A DNA stretch of 64,000 nt from Desulfotignum sp. (GTDB lineage: Bacteria > Desulfobacterota > Desulfobacteria > Desulfobacterales > Desulfobacteraceae): assembly GCA_011390335.1 (NCBI GenBank), contig JAABSO010000014.1, positions 1 to 64,000 on the forward strand, in the 5' to 3' direction. Positions 45,909 through 54,298 of the stretch are shown piece after piece (the first letter of the stretch is position 1; each line of letters opens with the position of its first letter). The position numbers were made by a program, and so were the translations under genes. The notes beneath the pieces were generated by a model. It saw only the letters and a program-made list of their open reading frames with translations, was not told the origin of the DNA and did no database searches.

Positions 45909-47051
45909 ATGGATTTTAATCCCTGCATGAAACATCAGCTCATCCGCAAGACTGTGCAGGAATTTGCGGAAAATGAGATCCGGCCTAAAGCCGCGGAAAT
46001 GGACAAAGGACCGGGATTTCCGGATGATCTCATAAAAAAGATGAAGCCGCTGCACTATTTTGGTCTTCAGACACCGGTCCATCTGGGCGGGGCCGGTCTG
46101 GACAGCACCAGCTACGCCATTGTGGTGGAGGAGATCTCCCGGGTATCTGCAGCCTTGGGCCTGTGCATTACAGTGCACAACAGTGTGGGGATTTATCCCA
46201 TTCTCAGGTTCGGTACCAGAGAACAAAAACAGCAGTTTGTCCCGCCCATGGCGGCAGGTGAGAGTATCGGCGCGTTCTGTCTCACCGAAGCCAATGCAGG
46301 TTCTGATGCCGGCGGTGTGGAGACCGTGGCCCGGAAGACAGACCACGGCTTTGTTCTCAACGGCACCAAGATTTTTGTGACCAACGGCGGTATCTGCGGC
46401 ACCATTCTGGTTTTTGCCGTTTCCGACACCGACCCGGCTCAGTCCTCTGTGTTTATCGTGGAAAACCACACCCCTGGTTTTTCCGTGGGGGAGATTGAAG
46501 ATCTTTGCGGCATGCGGGCCAACCCGGTGGCATCCCTTTTTTTTGAAGACTGTGCAATTCCGGCGGACCACTGCCTGGGAACCGTTGGCCAGGGATTGAA
46601 AATCGGGTTGTCCGCCCTTGATACCGGGCGCATCGGCATCGCAGCACAGGCCCTGGGTATTGCCCGGGCCGCGTTTGATGAAGCCGTGTCCTATGCCAAG
46701 GCCCGCCAGCAGTTCAAACAGCCCATCTCCCGGTTTCAGACCATCCAGAACTATCTGGCGGATATGGCGGTCCAGGTCGATGCATCACAGCTTCTGCTCT
46801 ACCGGGCCGCAGCCGGAAAAGACAGCGGCAGACCGTTTTCTGCCGAAGCTGCCATGGCCAAGCTCCACTGCAGCACCACGGCAAGGATGGTGACGAATCT
46901 GGCGGTACAGATCCACGGGGGATACGGCTACAGCAGAGAGTACGACGTGGAGCGGTATTTCAGGGATGCCAAGGTCACTGAAATTTATGAAGGCACCAGT
47001 GAAATCCAGCGTATGGTCATTGCCAGGGATATTCTGACCCGGCCCACCTGA
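45909..47051 (+). CDS. Acyl-CoA dehydrogenase
   Basis: About 380 residues, the common size. The FAD-binding AFCLTEANAGSDAGG is present, as are RIGIAAQALGIARAAFDEAVSYAKAR and the C-terminal IYEGTSEIQRMVIARDIL, whose glutamate (in YEGTSE) is the usual catalytic base of short/medium-chain enzymes. AAAGGA stands six bases before ATG 45909; ATG at 45903 touches the site. It is followed by its own etfBA, so substrate oxidation feeds that pair. In the aromatic pathway, candidate substrates are glutaryl-, pimelyl- or cyclohexanecarboxyl-CoA; sequence alone does not decide. Confidence 0.9.
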   Translation: MDFNPCMKHQLIRKTVQEFAENEIRPKAAEMDKGPGFPDDLIKKMKPLHYFGLQTPVHLGGAGLDSTSYAIVVEEISRVSAALGLCITVHNSVGIYPILRFGTREQKQQFVPPMAAGESIGAFCLTEANAGSDAGGVETVARKTDHGFVLNGTKIFVTNGGICGTILVFAVSDTDPAQSSVFIVENHTPGFSVGEIEDLCGMRANPVASLFFEDCAIPADHCLGTVGQGLKIGLSALDTGRIGIAAQALGIARAAFDEAVSYAKARQQFKQPISRFQTIQNYLADMAVQVDASQLLLYRAAAGKDSGRPFSAEAAMAKLHCSTTARMVTNLAVQIHGGYGYSREYDVERYFRDAKVTEIYEGTSEIQRMVIARDILTRPT

Positions 47052-47072
47052 TAACAAATAAAGGCATTTTGT

Positions 47073-47930
47073 ATGTTACATATCATTGTGTGCATCAAAC
47101 AGGTCCCCATGGTATCTGAACTGCCCTGGGACCCGAAAACCGGGACCCTGAAACGGGAAACCGCCCAGGGCATGATGGATCCTTCTGCCCGGCGAGCCCT
47201 GGAAGCAGCATTGCAGATAAAGGCAGGCATGGGAAGAAACCAGGCCCATATCACCGCAGTTTCCATGGGACCGCCCATGGCCAAAGAAATTTTGTATGAG
47301 GCAAAAGCCCTGGGAGCAGACCAGGGGGTTTTGCTCACAGACCCGCGCATGGCAGGGGCCGATACCTGCATGACCGCCTTTATCCTGGGGAAATTTGTCA
47401 CAGATCACTGTCCGGATGCCGGCCTGATCCTGTGCGGCTCCATGTCCAGTGACAGCGAGACCGCCCAGGTGGGACCCCAGCTGGCCGAAGCGCTGGACAT
47501 CCCGGCCATCGGATATGCCCGTCGCCTGGAACTGGTCCATGATTGTGTCCGGGTGGAGCGGCATGTGGATGATTTCATGGAATTGATGGAGATGGACCTG
47601 CCCGGGCTTGTGACCATTGACCATGCCGGTGAATCTGATCTGTATACCCCCCGGTATGTGGCCCTGGGCGGCGTGGAAGCGGCATTCAACGCCGGTGATA
47701 TCCGGGTTATGGACGGCACGGCACTGGGGCTCAACAAGGGTTTCAACGCCCTGACATCCTCTCCCACAAAAATTATTGATGTATATTCCCCTGCCACCCG
47801 AAAAGAAAATCGGGTGTTGACGGGTGCTGTGAAAAAAATGGTGGACACCCTGTTTGATGATTACGGCAAAATTATTTCCAGTGCCATGGGAAAAGATCTG
47901 AAAACCCATGACCACGAAGGGGACGTATGA
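47073..47930 (+). CDS. etfB: Electron transfer flavoprotein beta subunit (second pair)
   Basis: 285 residues with HIIVCIKQVPMVSELPWDP at the start, MDPSARRALEAALQI, VSMGPPMAKEILYEAKALGAD and CGSMSSDSETAQVGPQLAEAL. It is longer at the C-terminus than the first EtfB and clearly a different lineage. The full dinucleotide-binding context looks like ETFs linked to bifurcating or specialised dehydrogenases, but this needs phylogeny. It ends overlapping etfA2 by four bases (ATGA) and lies 21 bases after the acyl-CoA dehydrogenase. Confidence 0.9.
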   Translation: MLHIIVCIKQVPMVSELPWDPKTGTLKRETAQGMMDPSARRALEAALQIKAGMGRNQAHITAVSMGPPMAKEILYEAKALGADQGVLLTDPRMAGADTCMTAFILGKFVTDHCPDAGLILCGSMSSDSETAQVGPQLAEALDIPAIGYARRLELVHDCVRVERHVDDFMELMEMDLPGLVTIDHAGESDLYTPRYVALGGVEAAFNAGDIRVMDGTALGLNKGFNALTSSPTKIIDVYSPATRKENRVLTGAVKKMVDTLFDDYGKIISSAMGKDLKTHDHEGDV

Positions 47931-48925
47931 GTGAGGAAAAACAGATCTGGGTATGGGCGGATTACAGAAATTATTTCCAGAGCCGGGTCACCCTCCAGAT
48001 TCTTGCCCGGGCCAGCGTTCTGGCAGAAAAAACCAATGCCACAGTGTGTGCCGTGGTGTTCGGGGACAAGGTGGATGCCTATGCCAAAGAATACATTGCC
48101 CATGGCGCTCAAAAGGTCTATGTCACAGATAACCCGTTCCTGAAAACCTATAATGTGTCATCATATGCCTTTTTGTTGTCTGCCCTGGTCAGGCAATTCC
48201 AGCCGGAAACCCTGCTCATCGGTGCCACCCGGTTCGGCCAGGAGATCGCCCCCAGGGTGGCCAAACAGCTGGATACCGGCCTGACCGCGGACTGTATTGA
48301 TCTGGACATCGATGAAAAAGGGCAGCTGGTGCAGGTGGCGCCCTCTTTTGGCGGCAACCTCATCGCAAAGATCATTACCCCCCATACCCGGCCCCAGATG
48401 GCCACCATCCGTCCCGGCACCTTCCAGGAACTGCCCCATGATGATGAAGCAAAAGGAGAGGTGATCCCCATTCCCCTGCCCGATACCATGCCCTCCCCCC
48501 GGGTCCGGTGCCTGAAATCGGAATTGCAGCCGGCCCGGGCCCGGAAAATCGAGACCGCGGATATCGTCATCACCGGGGGCCGGGGCATGGGATCAAAGGG
48601 CAAATTCAGAAAGCTGTTTGACCTGGCAGACCTGCTGCATGCAGAGGTGGGTGCCACCCGGCCCGTGGTCTATGCGGACTGGGTCTCTTCCGAAGCCCTG
48701 GTGGGACAGGCCGGCAAGCATATCCGGCCAAAGGTGCTGTTTTCTTTCGGTGTCAGCGGGGCTATCCAGCACACGGCCGCCCTGGCCGATGCAAGGTTTA
48801 TCGTGGCGGTGAACAAAAACCCCAACGCCACCATGATGAAACTGGCGGATGTGGCCATGGTGGCGGATGCCAACCAGGTCTGCTCCGGCATCATCCGGGC
48901 GTTGAAGCAGCGGATCAGAGACTGA
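47927..48925 (+). CDS. etfA: Electron transfer flavoprotein alpha subunit (second pair)
   Basis: 332 residues. N-terminal alpha/beta part (IWVWADYRNYFQSRVTLQIL) and the FAD-binding C-terminal half with DIVITGGRGMGSKGKF, GATRPVVYADWVS, QAGKHIRPKVLFSFGVSGAIQHTA and AVNKNPNATMMKLADVAMVAD. It differs from the first EtfA at the N-terminus (no KILVVAD-type start). Translationally coupled to etfB2. Its end overlaps the convergent glycosyltransferase gene by 11 bases. Confidence 0.92.
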   Translation: MSEEKQIWVWADYRNYFQSRVTLQILARASVLAEKTNATVCAVVFGDKVDAYAKEYIAHGAQKVYVTDNPFLKTYNVSSYAFLLSALVRQFQPETLLIGATRFGQEIAPRVAKQLDTGLTADCIDLDIDEKGQLVQVAPSFGGNLIAKIITPHTRPQMATIRPGTFQELPHDDEAKGEVIPIPLPDTMPSPRVRCLKSELQPARARKIETADIVITGGRGMGSKGKFRKLFDLADLLHAEVGATRPVVYADWVSSEALVGQAGKHIRPKVLFSFGVSGAIQHTAALADARFIVAVNKNPNATMMKLADVAMVADANQVCSGIIRALKQRIRD

Positions 48926-50147
48926 CAACCGCCCTGGCTGTTTGGTACACCTGGTCGATTTTTGAAAATATTTTCTCCCAGGTATAGGGAAATGTTTTGG
49001 CACAGGCATAGTCCCAGTCCGGTGCGGCGCAGGTTTGTACTTCATGGATGGTTTGTGCCAGAACCGCTGCCAGGCGGGCCTCCAGATCAGGGATGTCGGC
49101 TTCAAACGGGGTGTCGATGGTTTCAAGTGGGGGCAGATCCAGCAATTTTACCATGTCATTGCCCTTATCTGCCAGCAGTTCCTTTACCCCGGGCAGGGCC
49201 GTGGTGATCAGCCGGCACCCGCAGGCCAGGGCCTCCATGAGCACCAGGGGCAGGCCCTCATAAAACGAGGGCAGCACAAACACATGCGCCTTTCGCAAGA
49301 GATCGCCTAAGTCGTCATGGCCAAGCGGCCCGTGGTAAAGCACTTTTTCTCCCAGATTCCCGGCCAGTTCCAGGCAGCGGTTTTTTTCATAATCACTGCT
49401 GCTGCCGGCTATATGCAGCCGGAACGGCAGGTGCCGGATCCGGGCCAGACTATTGAGCAGCCAGGGCACCCCTTTGGCGAAACTGAGCTTGCCGGCATAG
49501 ACCAGTTCCACCACCCCGTCAAAGGCCTTGGGGGCATGGAAGAAACAGGCATCATTGTATCCGCCGCTCACCACATGGATGCGGTTCGGGTCTGTCCCGA
49601 TAGTTTTGATGATCTCCTGTTTCTGGCTTTGGCTCAAGGCGATGACATGGTCTATGTTTTTGAGATCATCGGTGAGACCGCTGCCGATTTTTGGGCACAG
49701 CACATGCTGGCGCAGGCAGGTGCCATGGCAGGAGCTGACCATGGGAATGCCGAAACTGATGCGTCTGGCAATGGCAGAGACAATCCACAGGTGATGGGTA
49801 TGAATAATATCGGGCTGGAACCGGTCAATGGCCTGCCGGATTTTTGCTTCAAATGCCTGGTGGTAGTCATCCAGATCATGTTGGCACAATGTGGAAAACA
49901 CCCGGCTTTCATAGGGCATGACATCGCTCATGCCGGGAATGGGAAAATCCAGGTCTTTTCCGTCAAACCGGACAAAACAGCAATGGGATGCTTCGATCAA
50001 CCCTTCCGGCAGTCTAAAATCTTTCTGGACCCCGGCCACTAGAAAATTGGCATATCCTTTTTTGCGGCTCTGGAGGATGATCTGCTGGATGAATTTGCCG
50101 CTTCCCGTAAAATCAGGGGCCTGGCTGATGATGTGAAGAATTTTCAT
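48915..50147 (-). CDS. Glycosyltransferase family 4-like protein
   Basis: About 410 residues. N-terminal KILHIISQAPDFTGSGKFIQQI with the G-rich acceptor-domain loop, and the C-terminal GT-B donor site FVLPSFYEGLPLVLMEALACGCRLITTALPGVKELL, where the EX7E pair binds the nucleotide sugar. It probably adds a sugar to a surface polysaccharide or lipid. ATG at 50147 lies one base after the stop of the DUF3795 gene, so the two are coupled; a longer in-frame start lies within that gene and is rejected. It converges on etfA2. Confidence 0.85.
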   Translation of the reverse strand: MKILHIISQAPDFTGSGKFIQQIILQSRKKGYANFLVAGVQKDFRLPEGLIEASHCCFVRFDGKDLDFPIPGMSDVMPYESRVFSTLCQHDLDDYHQAFEAKIRQAIDRFQPDIIHTHHLWIVSAIARRISFGIPMVSSCHGTCLRQHVLCPKIGSGLTDDLKNIDHVIALSQSQKQEIIKTIGTDPNRIHVVSGGYNDACFFHAPKAFDGVVELVYAGKLSFAKGVPWLLNSLARIRHLPFRLHIAGSSSDYEKNRCLELAGNLGEKVLYHGPLGHDDLGDLLRKAHVFVLPSFYEGLPLVLMEALACGCRLITTALPGVKELLADKGNDMVKLLDLPPLETIDTPFEADIPDLEARLAAVLAQTIHEVQTCAAPDWDYACAKTFPYTWEKIFSKIDQVYQTARAVVSL

Positions 50148-50148
50148 C

Positions 50149-50637
50149 TCAATCCAGGTTAAGTCCGGCTTTGCACTGGTTGCACCGGACAACCCCTCTG
50201 AAGACCTTGTGTCCGCATTCCGGACAAAAATAGCGGTCTTCTTCATCCTGCATCCATTGTTCAGTACCGATTTCCCGCCGCAAAGGCGTGCACCGCATCA
50301 TGACCTTCTTTCCCACACCCATGGGAAATTCATCAATAAGCCGGCAGGGAAAATCATTGCATTCATGGCATCCCAAAATCCCTTTTGCCGTGGTGCAGTC
50401 CCGGATGTCACACTGCTGACAGTGCATGAACCGGTTGTCTGACAGGCAACCGTCACAAAAGATATCATCTGTGGTAAGATTTTCGCAGTTGGGCAGGGTG
50501 CCTTTGCCGGGGATCTTTCCCTTGTAGACCGCCACCAGGCGCTCCTTGAATTTTTCATTGTTTTCTTTGTGGGCGATGCGAATGGCGCAGACACCGCAGT
50601 AAAGGCCGCAGGGAGATGCATACTCCGGGTGTGTCAT
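50149..50637 (-). CDS. DUF3795-type cysteine-rich protein
   Basis: 162 residues with many cysteines in zinc-like pairs: CGLYCGVCAIR at the start, CDGCLSDNRFMHCQQCDIRDC and GCHECNDFPC in the middle, and a C-terminal zinc ribbon (FCPECGHKVFRGVVRCNQC). The first three blocks match DUF3795 proteins, whose function is unknown. AGGAGG before ATG 50637 makes this start strong. It lies immediately before the glycosyltransferase gene and is divergent from the had operon promoter. Confidence 0.8.
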   Translation of the reverse strand: MTHPEYASPCGLYCGVCAIRIAHKENNEKFKERLVAVYKGKIPGKGTLPNCENLTTDDIFCDGCLSDNRFMHCQQCDIRDCTTAKGILGCHECNDFPCRLIDEFPMGVGKKVMMRCTPLRREIGTEQWMQDEEDRYFCPECGHKVFRGVVRCNQCKAGLNLD

Positions 50638-50826
50638 GTCAGACCTCCTGGGAAAAGAATGTGGATCAGGCATACATGTGTGTAATTTAGAGGCAGGGGA
50701 AATGAAAGTCAACACCAATCAACTCATCTGGATACTGCAGGTGATCTGCTGGCTGCAAAGGCAAAAAGCAGCAGCCGCCAGAAAGGAGTTCTTCAAACCA
50801 ATGATAGGAAATATATAAATAATTTC

Positions 50827-50855
50827 TTGACATGTAGCTGTATTGTATCTAAATA
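50827..50855 (+). promoter_or_regulatory. Promoter of the had operon with embedded operator-like element
   Basis: TTGACA (50827-50832), 17-base spacer, TAAATA (50850-50855). The spacer carries GCTGTATTGTATC (50837-50849), identical to the 13 bases in the distal bam promoter (28707-28719). Flanks also agree (TAG before, TCTA and AGTATCTA after). It should drive the small gene at 50922 and had-SDR-oah. Confidence 0.6.
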
Positions 50856-50921
50856 GTATCTATGGAACAGCTGAATATGACCAGGCTGTCCTCGGGATTG
50901 TAAACAGGAGTCTGTGACATT

Positions 50922-51101
50922 ATGGCAAATGAAGATGAGAATCAGGAAGGATCTGTATCTGATTACAGGGAAAAAAAGGTGAAGTTTGAGATCTACGGCC
51001 GGGAAATGATCGAGAAAACAGTGAACGCAAGCGGCAACAGCGGGCGGGTCTATCTGCCCCCTGACTGGATCGGCACAAAAGTCAAAGTGATTAAATGTTA
51101 G
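50922..51101 (+). CDS. AbrB-like/DUF2080 small protein (59 aa)
   Basis: A 59-residue protein beginning MANEDENQ. The C-terminal half (KTVNASGNSGRVYLPPDWIG followed by TKVKVIKC) matches the DUF2080 family, often labelled transposon-encoded, and has the look of an AbrB/SpoVT swapped-hairpin DNA-binding segment. It is the first gene after the promoter at 50827 and 91 bases before had; no transposase is next to it. A role as a small regulator or antitoxin-like protein is possible, not shown. AGGAG lies about ten bases before the ATG, a slightly long spacing. Confidence 0.65.
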   Translation: MANEDENQEGSVSDYREKKVKFEIYGREMIEKTVNASGNSGRVYLPPDWIGTKVKVIKC

Positions 51102-51192
51102 CAAAGATCAGCACCTTTTAACAGATCTGTTTTCCGATCTGCATCTGTTTTTTATACCCATAGAAAATACAAAACATGGAGAGGAGAGAAAA

Positions 51193-52305
51193 ATGGCAAA
51201 TGTTCCTGACACCATTCAGACATGGCAAATGATCCAACCCTTTAAAAAGGACCGAGACACCGGTGATGTAACCCCGGGCAAACTGGAAAAAACACAGATA
51301 CCGGTACCTGAACTTGCTTCTGGCGATGTCCTGGTGGAAGTGGCGGGCTGTGGTATCTGTCACACCGACCTGGGCTATTATTACTATGGGGTGCCAACCG
51401 TCAACAAACCGCCGCTGACCCTGGGCCATGAAATTTCCGGTACGGTTGTGGCTGCGGCTGATGACGTACAGGCATGGATGGGAAAAGAGGTAATCATCCC
51501 GGCGGTCATGCCCTGCCGCAAGTGCCATTTGTGCAAGACCGGACGGGGCAACCGGTGCCTGGCCCAGAAAATGCCGGGCAATTCCATGGGTATTTACGGC
51601 GGGTTTTCCTCCCATATCCCGGTGCCGGCCATTGACCTGTGTCCGGTGACCAACCGGGGCAGTATCCCGCTGGAAAAACTGGCGGTTGTTGCAGATGCCG
51701 CCACCACGCCTTTCCAGGCTGCAAAACGCGCGGATGTGCATGTGGGTGATCATGCCATCGTCATCGGTGTGGGCGGTGTGGGCCAGTACATGGTCCAGAT
51801 CCTCAAGGCTTTAGGGTGTGCCACCGTCATTGCCGTGGATATCAACCAGGAACGTCTGGACACCATGCTCAAAAACGGGGCGGATTTCACCGTCAATTCC
51901 ATGGGCAAAACCCCCAAAGAGGTATCTGCTGAAATCAAGGCGTTCAGAAAGGAAAAAGAGCTGCCCGGATTCGGCTGGAAGATCTTTGAAGTGTCCGGCA
52001 CCAAACCCGGCCAGGAACTGGGGCTGGCCCTGTTGAGTTTTACAGGCAAGATGATGGTGGTGGGATTCGGTCCCCACAAGGTGGAGTATGCCATTTCCCG
52101 GCTCATGGCCTTTGATGCGGAACTTATCGGCACCTGGGGATGCCTGCCGGAATATTATCCCTCAGTACTGGGCATGATCACCAGCAAAAAAATCAATTTT
52201 GAAGAGTTTGTCCAGACACGTCCCATGAGCACCATTGTGGAAAGCTTTGATGAAGCACATAAAAAGTCACCTGATCAGCGTATCGTACTGGTACCTGATT
52301 TTTAA
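51193..52305 (+). CDS. had: 6-hydroxycyclohex-1-ene-1-carbonyl-CoA dehydrogenase
   Basis: 370 residues of the zinc alcohol dehydrogenase superfamily. Catalytic zinc region CGICHTDLGYYYYG and GHEISGTVV; structural zinc cysteines CRKCHLCKTGRGNRC; NAD-binding IGVGGVGQYMVQIL. The extended N-terminus and the SMGIYGGFSSHIPVP segment fit Had/BamQ, which oxidises 6-hydroxycyclohexenecarbonyl-CoA to the 6-oxo compound. The operon context, with the ring hydrolase two genes downstream, supports the assignment. GAGGAG upstream of ATG 51193. Confidence 0.92.
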   Translation: MANVPDTIQTWQMIQPFKKDRDTGDVTPGKLEKTQIPVPELASGDVLVEVAGCGICHTDLGYYYYGVPTVNKPPLTLGHEISGTVVAAADDVQAWMGKEVIIPAVMPCRKCHLCKTGRGNRCLAQKMPGNSMGIYGGFSSHIPVPAIDLCPVTNRGSIPLEKLAVVADAATTPFQAAKRADVHVGDHAIVIGVGGVGQYMVQILKALGCATVIAVDINQERLDTMLKNGADFTVNSMGKTPKEVSAEIKAFRKEKELPGFGWKIFEVSGTKPGQELGLALLSFTGKMMVVGFGPHKVEYAISRLMAFDAELIGTWGCLPEYYPSVLGMITSKKINFEEFVQTRPMSTIVESFDEAHKKSPDQRIVLVPDF

Positions 52306-52339
52306 TAGTTTATAAGCATTTACAAACAAGGATGAATGT

Positions 52340-53089
52340 ATGAAACTGCAAGGAAAAAAAGCCATTGTCACCGGCGGCAGCCGGGGGATCGGACGCGCCA
52401 TTGCCCTGCTTTATGCAAAAGAGGGCGCAGATGTACTGGTCAACTACCATTCCAATGACACGGCGGCAAAAGAAACCGTGGCGGAAATTGAAAAACTGGG
52501 CAGAAAAGGGGTGGCTGTGGCAGCGGATGTGGCTTCCTATGAGAGTGCCCAGAACATGGTGGAAGAATGTGTCAAACAGCTGGGGGGCGTAGATATCGTG
52601 GTGAACAACGCCGGGGTGTCAAAACCGTCCATGCTGCTGAAAATGAAGGAAGAGGACTGGGATGCCATCATTGACATCCACCTCAAGGCCGCCTTCAACA
52701 CCAGCCAGGCTGCCGGCCGCCACATGAAAGAACAGAATTCGGGCCGGATTATCAATGTGATCTCCACTGCCGGTATTTTCGGTACCATCGGTCAGATCAA
52801 CTATGCATCTGCCAAGGCCGGCATCATAGGATTTTCCAAATCCGCTTCCCGGGAGCTGGGCCGGTACAATATCACCGTGAACGTCATCTGCCCGGGCATC
52901 ACCAAAACTGAGATGACCGGCAAGCTGCAGTCCGATGAAAAACTGCGCAAGATATATGAAGGCCGGATCCAGCTGGGACGGTTTGCAGATCCCGAAGAAA
53001 TCGCCCCTGCTTTCGTGTTTCTGGCCTCAGATGATGCCTCTTATATCACCGGCCAGGTGCTGGGCGTGGACGGCGGCTATATCGGATAA
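52340..53089 (+). CDS. Short-chain dehydrogenase/reductase (FabG-like)
   Basis: 249 residues: Rossmann TGGSRGIGRAIALLY, NNAGVSKPSML, catalytic Ser (NVISTAGIFG), YASAKAG (Tyr-Lys) and ending GQVLGVDGGYIG. This is the FabG-type fold, a 3-oxoacyl reductase or 3-hydroxyacyl-CoA dehydrogenase. It lies between had and oah where other organisms place the dienoyl-CoA hydratase. The most economical role is NAD-dependent oxidation of 3-hydroxypimeloyl-CoA, the product of Oah; this is an inference from position. Confidence 0.88.
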   Translation: MKLQGKKAIVTGGSRGIGRAIALLYAKEGADVLVNYHSNDTAAKETVAEIEKLGRKGVAVAADVASYESAQNMVEECVKQLGGVDIVVNNAGVSKPSMLLKMKEEDWDAIIDIHLKAAFNTSQAAGRHMKEQNSGRIINVISTAGIFGTIGQINYASAKAGIIGFSKSASRELGRYNITVNVICPGITKTEMTGKLQSDEKLRKIYEGRIQLGRFADPEEIAPAFVFLASDDASYITGQVLGVDGGYIG

Positions 53090-53154
53090 TATTGGTGTAT
53101 TTTTAGAAAACACAGGAATAAACACCGACAATTTAAAAAAATAAGGAGGAACCT

Positions 53155-54291
53155 ATGGCTTTAGAGTGGATGCCCAGAGATAACGAGGCAAAAGACCATT
53201 CATTACACAGAAATCCCTATTGGAGCACCGAAGCCCCTGGCGTGATTTTTGAGAAAAAACAATTGACCGATCCAGACGGCAAAAAGGTGGACGGGCTGTA
53301 TGTGGCATGGATTACCCTGAACAATCCCAAACAGTACAACTCCTATACCACGGACATGGTCAAAGGCGTGATCGCCGGCTTTGAAAATGCCTCTCTGGAC
53401 AGAAGCGTCATCGCCGTGGTCTTTACCGCAGTGGGTCCTTATGCTTTCTGCACCGGCGGCAATACCAAAGAATATTCAGAATACTATTCCCGGCGCTGTG
53501 ATGAATACAGCCAGTACATGGAGCTGTTCAACCACATGGTGGACTCCATTTTGAGCTGCCACAAACCTGTGATATGCCGGGTCAACGGCATGCGGGTGGC
53601 CGGAGGCCAGGAGATCGGCCTGGCCTGTGACCTTGCCATTTCATCAGACCTTGCCATTTTCGGCCAGGCAGGCCCCAAACACGGGTCTTCTCCGGCCGGC
53701 GGGTCATCGGATTTTCTGCCGTGGTTTCTCACCATGGAAGATGCCATGTATAACTGCGTGTCCTGTGAAATGTGGTCCGCTTATAAAATGAAGATGAAAG
53801 GCATGATCTCCAAGGTGGTACCGGTATTGAAAATTGACGACAAATGGGTGAGAAACCCCTTGATCGAAACCGACACCTATGTGAAAGATGGTGAAATCGT
53901 ATACGGTGAATACAAAACAGGGGATGCCCTGGCAGAGGGTAAGGCCCTGGTCAAACAGCACCAGGCCAATGCAGACTTTGAACTGCTGGACAAGGAAGTG
54001 GATAAGATAATCTGGAAATTCGCCAATCTGTTCCCGGCTTGTCTGGTGAAATCCATTGAAGATATCCGCCAGAAAAAGAAATTTTTCTGGGATACCATGA
54101 AAAACGACCACCGCCACTGGCTCGCCGCCAACATGAGTGGCGAGGCTTTCCTGGGATTCGGCGCCTTCAACACCAAGAAGATCACCGGCCAGGATACCAT
54201 TGATTTCCTCAAATTCCGCCAGAACGTGGCTGCGGCCCGTGACTGGGATATGGAGATGTTTGCCGAAGTGATGGGCAAACCCAAAGAATAG
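53155..54291 (+). CDS. oah: 6-oxocyclohex-1-ene-1-carbonyl-CoA hydrolase (ring-opening)
   Basis: 378 residues, matching the ~376-residue Oah/BamA family, which is longer than ordinary crotonases. The conserved N-terminal DHSLHRNPYWSTEAPGVIF, the oxyanion-hole stretch TGGNTKEYSEYYSRRCDEYS, and GQEIGLACDLAISSDLAIFGQAGPKHGS identify it. It adds water and cleaves the C-C bond of the cyclic oxo-CoA to give 3-hydroxypimeloyl-CoA; the gene is widely used as a marker of anaerobic aromatic degradation. AAGGAGG precedes the ATG. Confidence 0.95.
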   Translation: MALEWMPRDNEAKDHSLHRNPYWSTEAPGVIFEKKQLTDPDGKKVDGLYVAWITLNNPKQYNSYTTDMVKGVIAGFENASLDRSVIAVVFTAVGPYAFCTGGNTKEYSEYYSRRCDEYSQYMELFNHMVDSILSCHKPVICRVNGMRVAGGQEIGLACDLAISSDLAIFGQAGPKHGSSPAGGSSDFLPWFLTMEDAMYNCVSCEMWSAYKMKMKGMISKVVPVLKIDDKWVRNPLIETDTYVKDGEIVYGEYKTGDALAEGKALVKQHQANADFELLDKEVDKIIWKFANLFPACLVKSIEDIRQKKKFFWDTMKNDHRHWLAANMSGEAFLGFGAFNTKKITGQDTIDFLKFRQNVAAARDWDMEMFAEVMGKPKE

Positions 54292-54298
54292 GCTCATG

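Noticed and set aside
47076..47915. Leftward frame of 279 codons over etfB2
   Set aside because: It is antisense to an intact EtfB and shows only shadow-like composition.
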